Both the position numbers and the translations under genes were made by a program. A DNA stretch of 64,000 bases from Agelaius tricolor. Its lineage: Eukaryota > Chordata > Aves > Passeriformes > Icteridae. Position 1 is the first letter of the stretch; each line of letters starts with the position of its first letter. This document shows positions 13,915-24,582 of this stretch, piece after piece. The stretch lies in the NCBI GenBank assembly GCA_023055355.1, contig JALJCS010000006.1, positions 32,680,501 through 32,744,500 of the forward strand, read 5' to 3'. The notes under the pieces were generated by a model. The model saw only the letters and a program-made list of their open reading frames with translations, was not told the DNA's origin and did not search any database.

Positions 13915-16900
13915 TCACAAAATTAATCTTAAGAGCATGTCTTTTGTGTCTCTGCAGCTCCTGACATATGGGTGGCCTGCTCCCTGTGTGAACACTTAGG
14001 TTCAGTTTAATAAAATAGATAATAATATAAGCTCATATGCCCTCTTCTGATGCTTAAGCACAGTACAGAAGATACCTGAGAAAACTCCAAGTGTGTGTAT
14101 GGGTGTCATACACTCTCAGAGTATGGATGGGTCTTGGGAATGTTAAAAGCAGTGGGAGAGCTCCGTCTGTGTCATGGCTCATGTAGATTTCTCTGAGCTG
14201 GAATGCTGGGAGCTCCACACCGAGCATCAAATAATCTTTACCATGGGCTTAAGACCTGGAGGATTATGATAAGGGGAGTCAAAGGAGATTTTATTCACAG
14301 ATTCCTGGTAGAAGAACACTAAGAACTCCTTAAAAGTAGAGCTGGTAGCAAACAACAGTTCAATATATAAAGTGGAGGTCTCAGTTTCAGTCAATGTTGC
14401 TGAGTTCTTCTGTCTATAAGGGCCCAAAGTCAAGTCTGCAAGGAGCTTGTTAATATCCCATCCAGATCCATTCAGAACCAGATGCAGAGCTCAATGCAGC
14501 GAAACCATTTAGGGAGGTCTGAAGACTGGCTGCATCACACATGCAATGAGCCTAGCCTTGCTGTGCTGGTGGTACAGAGTCATTCTGCACATCATGATGC
14601 ACGCAGTGAGATCAGCTGGGCTTAGTGTCAGATCTGCTGTGCAGTACCTTCCTGCCGCCTTTTGGAGAATGCTTACTGTCCTTAAAGTATGAACTTCCTT
14701 GAACTCCCATGTAGATTCACAAGCATCTCACTGATGCAAATTATTCTGAGATTGCCAAATCCTTTTCTTATGAATGTTAGAGTCATGCTGAGTTTGACTT
14801 TTTGTTGGGAAACCTTAGGCTTTCACTTGGCAGAGTGGTGTATGCTTGCCCAACAGCAGTGCTTGCATTTCTGAGAAGAATGGACATCTAAAAGCATTGA
14901 CAGGCTTTCACTCTGCTTGTACTTTCCATGCACCACATACTCAACCTACTTTTTGAAAAGATGTAGCTTACTGGAAATTGATAAAATTTTGAAACATTGT
15001 TGGAAGTTTATGCATTTCAGATAACAACTACAATGTCTTATGGGCAAAAAAAATTTTCCATATCCATCATAATTAATCTGTTGTACCTTAGAGAGCTCTG
15101 TAATTATAGGAGAAAATTGAAAAAGAAGGAAAAGAGAAAGGAAATATCTAATTTAGGAGCACAGGAATCTCATATTAAATCTTTAAGTTCTGCCCTGCTA
15201 TGGTACAACAAAGTCCAGTAAAACTCTGGGCAAGTGCCAGGGTACCACTTGTCTAAAGCTTGTGATAGATTTCCATCCTATCCATTCCCAGGCCTTGCAG
15301 ACTCATGGTCCTATACATGGTTCCTTTAGAGATCATTTTAGGAAGAGATAGCATTAAAATATTGACTGTACATGGATAGATATTAGATCTGGTTTTGCAA
15401 AATCTGGTCATGATAAAAAAACCAGGTTTGAATCCTGAGCTAGATTTGGCCGTATATATTTTTTTAAAACTGAACAGGCTTTTCATCAGAAACCAGTAAT
15501 GTGTTGAAGAATTGACATTTTAATAGGAATGTGGTAGGTGAGGGAGAACTTCTTTTGGAGAAGTTTTCGTATATCCAAGGTTATTGCCCGATGGTCATGA
15601 CATTCTTCTGTGCTATGAAATATTACAGTTAAGGTTCTTGGTCTGGCTTCTTCTTGCAATTCATGCTCCTTAAGCGAATACCTGATTCATAATGTGTAAA
15701 TTATTTACTGTAAGAGGAACTCAAAGGTGGGTCCTCTTCACTCCAGGTGAGGTGGTGTGACCATTCAACTGTAGGCAGCACTTCTGCCTCTTTATGTGTT
15801 AATGAAGACTGGAACAACTCCTGTAAAAGAAACAGAGATCCCTGTGCCCACACTGTTCTGGGAAATCACATGAAATATATAACATTGGGAGATAAGGGGA
15901 AAACAGCTAATGCCTTCAATTGGGGTCCTCTAATTATTTTCTCTCTTTTTCCATGAGGTGTAGTTCTTTATTTGGCCCATAATACAGTCTTTCTTTAGGT
16001 CTGGGATTCAACATGTTGTGTGCCTCTTCTGTTTTCCACATTTGATCAGAGCTCCGAGTTTCCTTTCCCACCAGCTTTATCTACCAATATTTTGCAGTGG
16101 TTGTATATGTTTCCTAGACAAATTGACTCATAAATTATAATTTTGAATGAAATAGAACTTTGTTTTTTAATCCTGAGTATTGCAGTGGTTAGGAAGGTAC
16201 TTTGTGTGAGTCTTAGTGGCAGTGTGTGTATAAGGGGTTTTTTGTTCCCGTTTTCCTCAGCCTAGCATGAGGTGACAATGGAAAGTTTCTTTTCCTCTTG
16301 CTGCTAACAATTCACACGTTGATGCCTGATAGGAAAAATAATGCTCTCAAGGTTACCGTATTTTTCATGTGTATACATTGTGGCTTATCTCTGGCTTGAG
16401 AGTTTTGTTTGTTTTCAAACGCAGGCCAAGTCAAACCCTGCGGTTTAGCAGCAGTGTGTGTTGTGTGTACAGGCATAACAGCAGAGAAGTCCTATTCCAT
16501 GGCTCCTTCCTTAGCAGTATCCTGGTCTCTCGCTGGTTGTTTGCTCAGCGGATATGTTATCTGTGAACTTCTGTGTTTTTGGTTTTAAGAACTTTTTAAG
16601 AGCTCTTAGTAACCTGAAGCAAAGGTTGTATGTGGTGAAATACAGTGTTGTTCTAAGCCTCTGGGATATTTTTGCTCTACAAAATCTGTGGAGGCCAATA
16701 GAAATGGCTGTTTCATGATGTGCCATGTACTGTTTGTTAGTTTGGGGCTGTAAAACTTCATTTGCTCGTCAGTCTAAGCAGAGGCAGTACACAGTAAACA
16801 GCCCATGCACTAAATCAAGGTGTCATGTGCTCATATCATGTTCAGTCAGGAGAAATGTGTGCTAAATATCCCCATTATATATCACAAGACAGAATCACAG

Positions 16901-17125
16901 AAGCGTGATTAGTGGACCTATGGGTATTTTTACCCAACCTGTGGGTATTTTTCCACCTGTGAAAGTAAATATTTATTTTTCATTTCTTTATTGTTGTTGG
17001 TTATAATAAGATCTATTGACTTGGGATTTACCAGGAGCCAGTAACTTTTCATGTTGTTGATACTTTCAGATTCCAAATGGAATTCCTGTAGAACAGAAAA
17101 CCAAGATAAGACATATATTTATTTA
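13915..17125. other. Intronic sequence, nothing recognised
   Basis: AT-rich intron leading to the CREB5 exon. A short local duplication (TGTGGGTATTTTT-type words at about 16917-16955) is the only structure seen. Confidence 0.55.
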
Positions 17126-17173
17126 TTTATTTTCATTTTCTTCCACCATCTCCCATTTCCCTTCTTCTTACAG
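17126..17173 (+). promoter_or_regulatory. CREB5: 3' splice site of the CREB5 exon
   Basis: A run of about 45 bases, nearly all T and C, ends in CAG directly before the first exon codon. This is a standard U2-type polypyrimidine tract and acceptor. It fixes the exon start at 17174 and rules out the in-frame ATG at 17051 as the likely start, since that ATG lies upstream in the intron. Confidence 0.9.
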
Positions 17174-17346
17174 AATATCTCCATGCATAACACAGTTGGA
17201 GGAGCAATGGCAGGACCTGGGTCCCACCAGCTAACAAACACAAGGATGCCAAACCACGACACCAGCGTTGTGATTCAGCAAGCCATGCCGTCTCCACAGT
17301 CCAGTTCCGTCATTACACAAGCACCTTCCACAAATCGGCAGATTGG
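17174..17346 (+). CDS. CREB5: CREB5 internal coding exon (cAMP-responsive element-binding protein 5)
   Basis: Seen: an open segment of 57 codons plus two bases, preceded by a pyrimidine-rich tract ending TTCTTCTTACAG and followed by a GTGAGC donor. It starts in phase 0 (AAT, Asn) and ends in phase 2 (GG). The peptide begins NISMHNTVGG, continues through MPNHDTSVVIQQ and PSPQSSSVITQAP, and ends STNRQI. Known: this matches the CREB5 region joining the N-terminal zinc-finger/activation part to the central region and C-terminal bZIP. ATF2 and ATF7 have a related PSP-S-VITQAP stretch, but NISMHN and the PSPQSSS form fit CREB5 better. CREB5 is a nuclear factor that binds CRE/AP-1-type sites as a homodimer or with JUN-family partners. 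The Ser/Thr/Gln/Pro-rich composition suggests a disordered linker or activation segment with no catalytic residues. No other exon of the gene was found here, so this is a partial gene. Confidence 0.95.
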
Positions 17347-17352
17347 GTGAGC
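17345..17352 (+). promoter_or_regulatory. CREB5: 5' splice site of the CREB5 exon
   Basis: The exon ends GG and the intron begins GTGAGC, a good U2-type donor. Read without splicing, the frame gives GGG TGA, so a stop codon straddles the junction and intron retention would end the protein one residue later. Confidence 0.9.
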
Positions 17353-19815
17353 CCATTTCCATTTTCTCATTTCTCTGGTTCTCTGGCTCCTGCCTGTAGG
17401 AGCAGATGTCCTCAGGCCCTCATGCTTCTTAAGGTCCAGCTGCATGCAGGCCCAGATGTTGTTCTAGAGGTTTTTGAAGTTACAGAGTTTGCACTTGACC
17501 CTGCCAGGATGAGCAAGGACCCCTGCAGCACCTGTTGCAGACTGTGGGGAATGGCCAGGTTACTCCAGATATGGCACACTGGTTCAAAAAGGACAGAATG
17601 CTGTACTTACTGGGAAGTCCTGCTTTCTGCTGCCAGTTTTTTTTTTTTTTTTAATCTTCTTATGATCATAGTGCATGTTTTTTCTATAACTGCTCTGGGA
17701 AGAAAGACAAAGTGTTTGTGAAGCTGATCCTTTGACTTTCTTCAATGGGAATTCTGGGTTTTCTATGGGTTTGAGCTATTTCCTATGAGGAATGAGGAAT
17801 GCTGGAAGACAAAAAGACCATCAAGATAAATAGAGTTTGGCACAGTGTAAATAACTGCTCAATTTGTGATGATGGATCCATATTTATTAACATAAATTGA
17901 CAGTATGGATGCTTATTGTATTAGCTTGAATGCCAATTGAGTGCTAATGCCTGGAGAACTGTATGAACAAAACCACCCAAGTTTAGTATATGTTTACACC
18001 TGGTTACTTCCAGTAAGTATGAGATCCTCATAAGTCATAATAACTTGTTTTTAATTGTACAGAAACTGCTCTGATGGCTTGAGGGTACAGTTTTTCATCA
18101 CACAGCTCTGAGAATTTGGGGGTGGTGTTATACATGAAAATGTATGGATAAAAAGATATATTAGTGGACTAAGAAAGAAGCAGCAGTACAGATTCATTAT
18201 CTGTCAATTGTAACTTGGTCACATCAATTAGTGATATCTGCAAAAGCAGTCACTGTCCTCGGTCATTATCTAAATAACTGTTTATCAACTTTCAGTCTTT
18301 TCAAAGTAAAATCATAAAGTGAAATCCTGGCATTGAAAACTGAAATTCTAGTTATTCTTGAGTTTTCTTTCAAGATTTTTGGTGTAGGGACAGGCTCAAT
18401 ATCTCCCATGGTAGCTGGGATGGCCCATGGCACTGAGCTCTGGGCTACCCAGCCATACACAGAACACAGATTCCATCTGCTGCCCTAGTTTTGTGTTCCT
18501 GGCCAAGCTCCTCTATTTTCCTTTTTATTACTTTTTCAGTATTTGGTTCTTAATACATAAATCTGGTAGGATGGGTCACGTAAAGCTATCTGATAGTTGT
18601 GCCCTTTGTATATGTTACCTCTTGTCAAAACACAGTGTTCTCTGAGATTTCACATGCAATACCATTTGCCTGTGAATCCAGCAAAGCTGTTGTCTTATAT
18701 ATGTCCCATTCTGTTCAAAGAGAGGGGGCTGGGAGAGAGGGAGGGAGGAAGAAACAGTTTCTTTTTCAGTTTTAGAAAGAAAAACATTAACTAATGCCAT
18801 TATTTGCATTAAGGATGATTAAGCTCCTGTTCAAATTGTGACTTAATAGGTCTAGTGGTAATTATGATCCTAATTAAAAGCATAAAAAAACCCCAAACAA
18901 CTTTTAATACTCAGTGGTGAGGTGTTTTATGTAAGACTGTACTTGGCTTCCAAACAATTGTTTCTATATAATGAGAAAAAAACTGCATGTGGTTTTGCAA
19001 GACCCTGTCAGTCAGGTTTTAGGTTTGTGTTGGTTCAGGGCCATGGTGATTAGAATCTCCAAAGTTGGTGGGGTTGAGGATAAAAAGGCCTTTTCCTAGT
19101 CAGTGGTGTGTCTCACTTGGGAAACTTTGCCATGACATATCTTAATTCTTCCCTGTGACTGAATCACACAAATGCTTCCTAACTCTGAGTCTAAAGCTGC
19201 TTTATTGGGAGGCAATTGTCAGCATTTTAGTCTCTGTGTGAGCTGGTGTGTGAATGAGACTTATGGTGTGACCTCCAGCATACTCTGTTCCCCATTCTTC
19301 CCTCTTCCTAGGAGGTTTTGTTTTTTGTTCATGGTGTGTCCTAGGAGATAATTGCTGTATTTTCAACTTCCTCTACTTGCCAAAGTCTTGAGCATCCTTG
19401 TTTGTCTTCTTTTCCTTCAGTCTTTTCCCTGTGGTGTCTGTTTTACTTACTCAGAGAACATATCTTGTCATTTCCATTTATCTTCATCTTATCCTTCTAA
19501 ATGTCCTAAGAATTATATCCACGACTCATTCATGAGGAATACAAACTGGACAACTGAAAAAAAGATCAGATGAATTCAGAAAATATTTGAGGTCTTCAAA
19601 GTTTGGTGGTTTTGATTTAGCCTTGCAAAGTTGAGGTTGTTTAGCTATTTAACAAGCCCAAATGCTGAGGTCCTCAAATCAGTGGGTTTTGCTTGAGTTT
19701 CCCTTTTTTAGAAATCATCTGAATTTGCCCCAAAGGGTAGATGAGTCTTTACCATGAAGAATTGTGCCAGGGAAAATGCCTTTTAATGAGCAATAAAACC
19801 AGCAGAAAGAAACTG
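17353..19815. other. Intronic sequence with one T homopolymer
   Basis: Begins just after the exon donor. The 124-codon ORF at 17347-17721 starts at the splice junction in another frame and has no CREB5 or other family similarity. A run of 16 T lies at 17637-17652. Confidence 0.55.
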
Positions 19816-19862
19816 GGTAAAACTCTCACTGAGTTCTGTAAGAGCAGGATCAAGCCCTGAAG
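19816..19862 (+). repeat. Possible ancient amniote dispersed repeat, fragment 1
   Basis: The phrase TAAAACTCTCACTGAGTTCT followed by AGAGCAGGATCAAGCCCTGA resembles, as I remember it, an old repeat whose core is a near-palindromic CCATTGA/TCAATGG followed by GCAGGATCAGGCCC. The match is degenerate and short. I give no family name. Confidence 0.4.
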
Positions 19863-22800
19863 GTTATATAGAACCATCTTGTAGCAATATTCTGATTTTT
19901 ATCACAACCACAAATATTTTAGTGTCAGACTATGGCCAAGCCACCTGCAAATGTTTATGATGGCCTTGCTCCAATGAAAACAGGGAACAGCAATGAAAGT
20001 CTTCATTTAGCCCCTGTTTGTAGGCTGTGCTCTAGTAACAGAGAATGGGACCCACCTGTGCCCGCACACAGCTCGTTTCATGGTGAGGAGTGGGTGAGTT
20101 TGTAGCAGCTGATGTTCCCAAGGGATGTAATTTTTCCCGACTTTCGTTTCTCCTTCTCTTTCTTCTCCCTCTCCCTCTAACTTTCTCCCTCCCTCCCTCT
20201 CTCCCTCCGTGCCTCTCTTTTTTTCCTATCCCCTGCTCTGGGGGCTTGCACATAAAATGAGATATTGACACAAGGCATGGGAAAACATGACAGAATGTGC
20301 ATTGTTGGGCAAGCCTTACTGGCACAATGCATATCCACACATTGTTTCAGGTATTAAGCTTCAGCTACTACTGAACAGGCACCTGGCCAGATTAATCAGA
20401 TAAAAGGAAGAGCATGAAGGTTATTAACTTAAAAAATAAGACAGGGTGCAGCCCCACTTTCCTCCCACCATGTTCCTTTTGTTGAGAACAAACAGCAACA
20501 TTAGCATTACAGCAAGCTGGCAGGCTGGTATAAAGGTCCCTGATAGTATTTATGTGGTGAGGCAGTCTCTAACCTCCTTGCCATCCCTCCTCCCTCCCCA
20601 CCAAGCCTTCAGCATGTGGGAGGAATGCTGGAACTAGTAACTACTTGTGCTGATGAAAAATCAGTTGAGGAACACTTGGCAGTGAAGGGTGTCTTCGGCT
20701 GATTAATAGCACATTATTTCTAGATAAGATACATGGAAGAAAAGCAGTATGGCATATGGAGGAAGGCAAGAAAAAATGATATAAGACATGCATTTGTCAA
20801 AGGTATAGAAAAGCAGATAAGCTGAATCAGCTCAAGATATGGGACTCTGAACTAGGTTGTACAATAGCAGTGCTTGTCTTCTTTTTAAAATAACTCCATT
20901 TTTTTCTGTCACTGAATATACAGCAGTGTGTGAGAGAGTTCTGGGCAGACAAATTGGTGACAACACAGCGTGGTGGTTGCTCTATTTGGACACAACTTTT
21001 GCTAAGAAAGATGTATTTTTCAGGCTATCAGTTGCAACCCAACAGCATTCATGGAGAAGGTAACTTGCTTTCAAGCTAGTTTTTCAAGCTAGTAGTGGAC
21101 ATTAATAATATTTATTCCTGCTATTCCAACTCTCTGGTACAGCTCTGCAGCTGATAAAGAGCATGGGAGGTTGGAGGATTGTCATAAATGCAGCAAGTTG
21201 TTAACATGGTAGTAAACGGAGAGTGAGAGTCAGTCCAGTTTCAGTGAACTCAGGCTCCAAAGTGGACATAGAACACTAACCATGTGATGTAGATTATCTG
21301 TTTTTAAAGTGTTTTAGAGCATTTTAATCGAGATAAGATGGTCTTCTGGCACAGCATCAAACGGGAAAAATTGCAACCACATTTGGTGAAATGCAAGCAG
21401 GTAGGAGAAAGCAACAAAAGGGGTTTGGAAGATGCTTCTGGTGCCTTGATGTTCTGAAGAATCATGGTACCAGTGGGAGAACAGCCTTTCAGTCCCCACA
21501 TGCAGCATTCATTTTAACACTAATGCATTACCTTACTGTTCCTCTCTCTTTCCTCTCCTCACCTGTGTCTCTCTGGTTCCAGTTTATCGACTCTTCATGG
21601 GTTTGAAGGCTTTTCAACCAAAAGGACATGGGAAATGGAATAGTCAAAAAATTGACTACTCCATGCATGTAGTGGGACTAACAAAGGTTTGGTCATTTGG
21701 AAAATGAAAAAAAACCAACCTCTCAGTCTTAACTGGAGGGTCTCAGATGGCAGAAGGACAGACTGTCTCTGTGACAAGCACAGGAGTTTCACAATAGCAA
21801 AAGCTATCTGAGACTGGAACTGCTGGTTTAGTTTTCAGAGTATCCTGCTATCATCCTTTATAGTTCAAGGAAACAGAAAAGACTCCTGTAAGAGACAATC
21901 ACAGGCAGAAACCCTTCCATAATGCAGCTAGCTCTGGAAGGCACTTGGAACAGGCAGGTGACTGAGAAGGGTCTTTGTACATCCAAGAGAAAGTCTCTCT
22001 TTAAGCTCTTAGTAAGTTGGTGGAGTGCATAGCATCAAAGAGGCCATGGAATGATGTGCTTTTACGAAATTCAAAGACTAGTTCCCTTTCCAGGAAATCT
22101 GTGATAAAAGCCTCTGTTCCAACTCATGTATTCGAACTGAAGTACCGCAATATGTTGTGAGATGAGAAGAAATGTGCAGTGAGAGATGAAGCATCAAATG
22201 ACCACTCAGTGGCTTGATCAAGTCCATTCCATAGCCTTGATTGTGCAGCATGTAAGAACATCAGTGAGATCACTGGAAGGGGAAGAAAAGGGAAGAGAGA
22301 GCATCTGACATTGTCATTCTGTCCAAATTTTTTTTCTGTCTTTGTAGTAAAAGTGGGGCTTTAATTCCTGTTTAATGGTCCTGGTTCTTTTTTCCCTTTT
22401 TATGCTAAGATATGTTTTCTGTAGTCCCTTCTATCACACTGACCTTGGCCAACCTTGATATGGAATCCCATCAAGCCACATGACAGCAGTGGCCACAAGT
22501 CTCTGGGAAGCTCAGGTGAATGACGTAGGAAATTATTACAAGAGAGCCATTCCCAGACACAAGCTGTCTCATAGCTTAGCTTAATAGAGAGGGTGATGAG
22601 GTAGAAAATGGGCTGGACCCTCTCAAGCTGCTCATCCCTTTTAGCAAGCTGCTGCCCAGGTCCACACATGGGCCTGCAGGCCGAACCATGCTGCTCTGTC
22701 TGTGATATTTAGAAGCTCTGTCTGCTCTCCAACATCCTCTGCTGTTGTATGTTCAGGAGTTGCTGACTCAATTTTTCCCCATACTGCTGAGTCAGGAAGA

Positions 22801-24264
22801 GAACAAACAAACAGTGCTAGTCTGTGTGCCAGGCACAGCACAAACAGGTGGTTGTTCACAACACCTCTCTTCTATCCTTTAGAATATACTCCTCTGCCTT
22901 CCCAAAAACTCTGCCTTGCTGTAAGATGTAGGAAGGGGCTGGAAACTATTGGAACTTGCCATATATCAAGGTGACTTTTGGGGGACTGAAAGGAAGATCA
23001 TGAGCCAGGTAATAAATAGCCTTGATGAATAAATAGCCTAATGAACACAGTGTTTTACATTTCATACTTTCTACTTGATAGAAGTCCTAAGTTTGTTAGA
23101 AATGTTGCTTTCCCGCAACAAGAGCACCAAAACCAAAAAGTGTAAGGGATATTTTGGGACTTGCTGCCCACTGGCTCTGACTAGGGTTGTTGTCTCGTGT
23201 TATGAGAAGAAACCAGCCCTCTCCCTCTCCTGATGGTTGTTTGAGATAGGCAGTGAAACTATGCTCAAGCCAGTTCTCATGCAAGTGATTTCTAAGAAAT
23301 GGATCATGATGTTTTTGTCCTGAAAATCTTGTCCCACCCAAGAACTATAGGAAAACAAGGTTAGAATATGTACTGCACCCATAATTTTATCTGAACAGAA
23401 ATACTGAGCTTTCATATGCATTTGTTGGCTCTCACATCAGAGAAAGTCATAAATAGAACTTAAATATGATATATAGAACTTGGAGAATCTAGCATTGATT
23501 CCTTAATTTTAGTGGCTGGTATCTCTTACATACCTCCCGTATATATATAATACACACTGTATAAATCTTCTTTAAAGGTGTCATCAAAATTTATGGGCAG
23601 AGCTTCTGATTTATATGACTCTTTGAACTAAAACAGATGTAAAATCATTTTCGGATGGAAGAGGATCTCAGAATTGCAGTGGGTTTGGTATGACAAATCA
23701 AGCTTTTCCTAGACCAGAAAAAGATCATTAGGGCTCTGCACAGCCGAATCTCATAGCTCTGCTCTTCATCACAGGTTTGTGCTTAACATGCCCTGATGCA
23801 TGATTCCAGTATGTGTTTTATCCAAGTGTCAGCCTGTTTGACAGGTAACTAAGCTGCGGTAAAACACTAACTCAAACAATACAGACTTTGTTTGGTGTAA
23901 GGCATTCTAAAAAATTTATTTTCATTTAAGAAACCAATTCGCAGGTTCCAGAGAAGCAGCAAGCTTTGGGGTGCTGCCTTACACCATGTCAGTTCAGAGG
24001 AGGGCTTAAAGGCTTGCTGGGGGTGGCACAATGGCTATAATGTTATTAAAAAATGAAGTCCTTTATGTGCAAAGAATTCTGATAAAAGATTAGTTGCCCA
24101 CTAAGAAGTTATGACTGTATCTGTTTCAATAAAGGAATTGGCACTGATGTCCTTAACAGAGAATGCCTTGATTTTATATGGTTTGTCTTGCCAGTGTCTT
24201 TTTTGAACACTTCCAAAGGAATATAAAAACATACTATAAGTTAATAAAGTGTTAACACTTTGGG
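19863..24264. other. Intronic sequence with a polypyrimidine tract
   Basis: Holds the CT-rich tract at 20146-20230 and two small direct duplications: TTCAAGCTAGT at 21070 and 21083, and AATAAATAGCCT near 23011 and 23028. Otherwise there is nothing recognisable. ORFs of up to 102 codons arise partly from the CT tract. Confidence 0.55.
20146..20230 (+). repeat. Interrupted CT-rich (polypyrimidine) tract
   Basis: About 85 bases of CTCC, CTTT and CCCT words with only four interrupting purines (20179-20180, 20209 and 20211). The complement encodes a chance Glu/Lys/Arg/Gly-rich ORF. Polypurine-polypyrimidine tracts of this type can form triplex DNA. Confidence 0.85.
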
Positions 24265-24291
24265 TTGTTTTTTTTATTTTTTTTTTTTTTT
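24265..24291 (+). repeat. Poly(T) tract
   Basis: Eight T, one A, then 15 T. No adjoining retroposon was recognised. Confidence 0.85.
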
Positions 24292-24520
24292 AAGCTGGTA
24301 CCTGGCTGCAAACCAATTACAATAGTTCAGAGGAAAGTGCCTGAGGGAAAACACAGGAATTACAGACTTTGTGTACAGTGTATGGATCCTATTTTACCAC
24401 CTGTAAAAGTGGGCCTCCTTATGAACTGATGAGTTTTCAAAATCAATGGTATAGTATAGGTCCATTTAAGGGATATATATGGTTCTATTTATACTTATGG
24501 ACAGGCCAAATACACATTTG

Positions 24521-24582
24521 AAAAAGAAAAAGCAAACAAAAACCAAACCAAAACAAAGCAAAAAACCCAAAACACCAACAAT
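24521..24582 (+). repeat. A-rich (AAAAC/AACC) low-complexity tract
   Basis: A and C dominate, with a few G (words such as AAAACAAAGC and CAAAACACC). It is a degenerate simple repeat of the same type as 241-415. Confidence 0.75.

Larger units (their letters stand above)
1..17173 (+). other. CREB5: CREB5 intron, 3' part (upstream of the exon)
   Basis: This sequence continues beyond the window's left edge and ends at the acceptor of the coding exon. I looked on the + strand for the preceding CREB5 exon, expected to encode the C2H2-finger and activation region, and did not see it. The sequence is AT-rich and CpG-poor with frequent stops in all frames. It holds low-complexity tracts and one candidate regulatory patch, listed separately. 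Confidence 0.85.

Noticed and set aside
17347..17721. 124-codon ORF starting at the exon's splice donor
   Set aside because: It is in a different frame from CREB5, begins in intron sequence and has no recognised similarity.
20032..20340. Arg/Glu/Gly-rich minus-strand ORF
   Set aside because: It is produced by the complement of the polypyrimidine tract.
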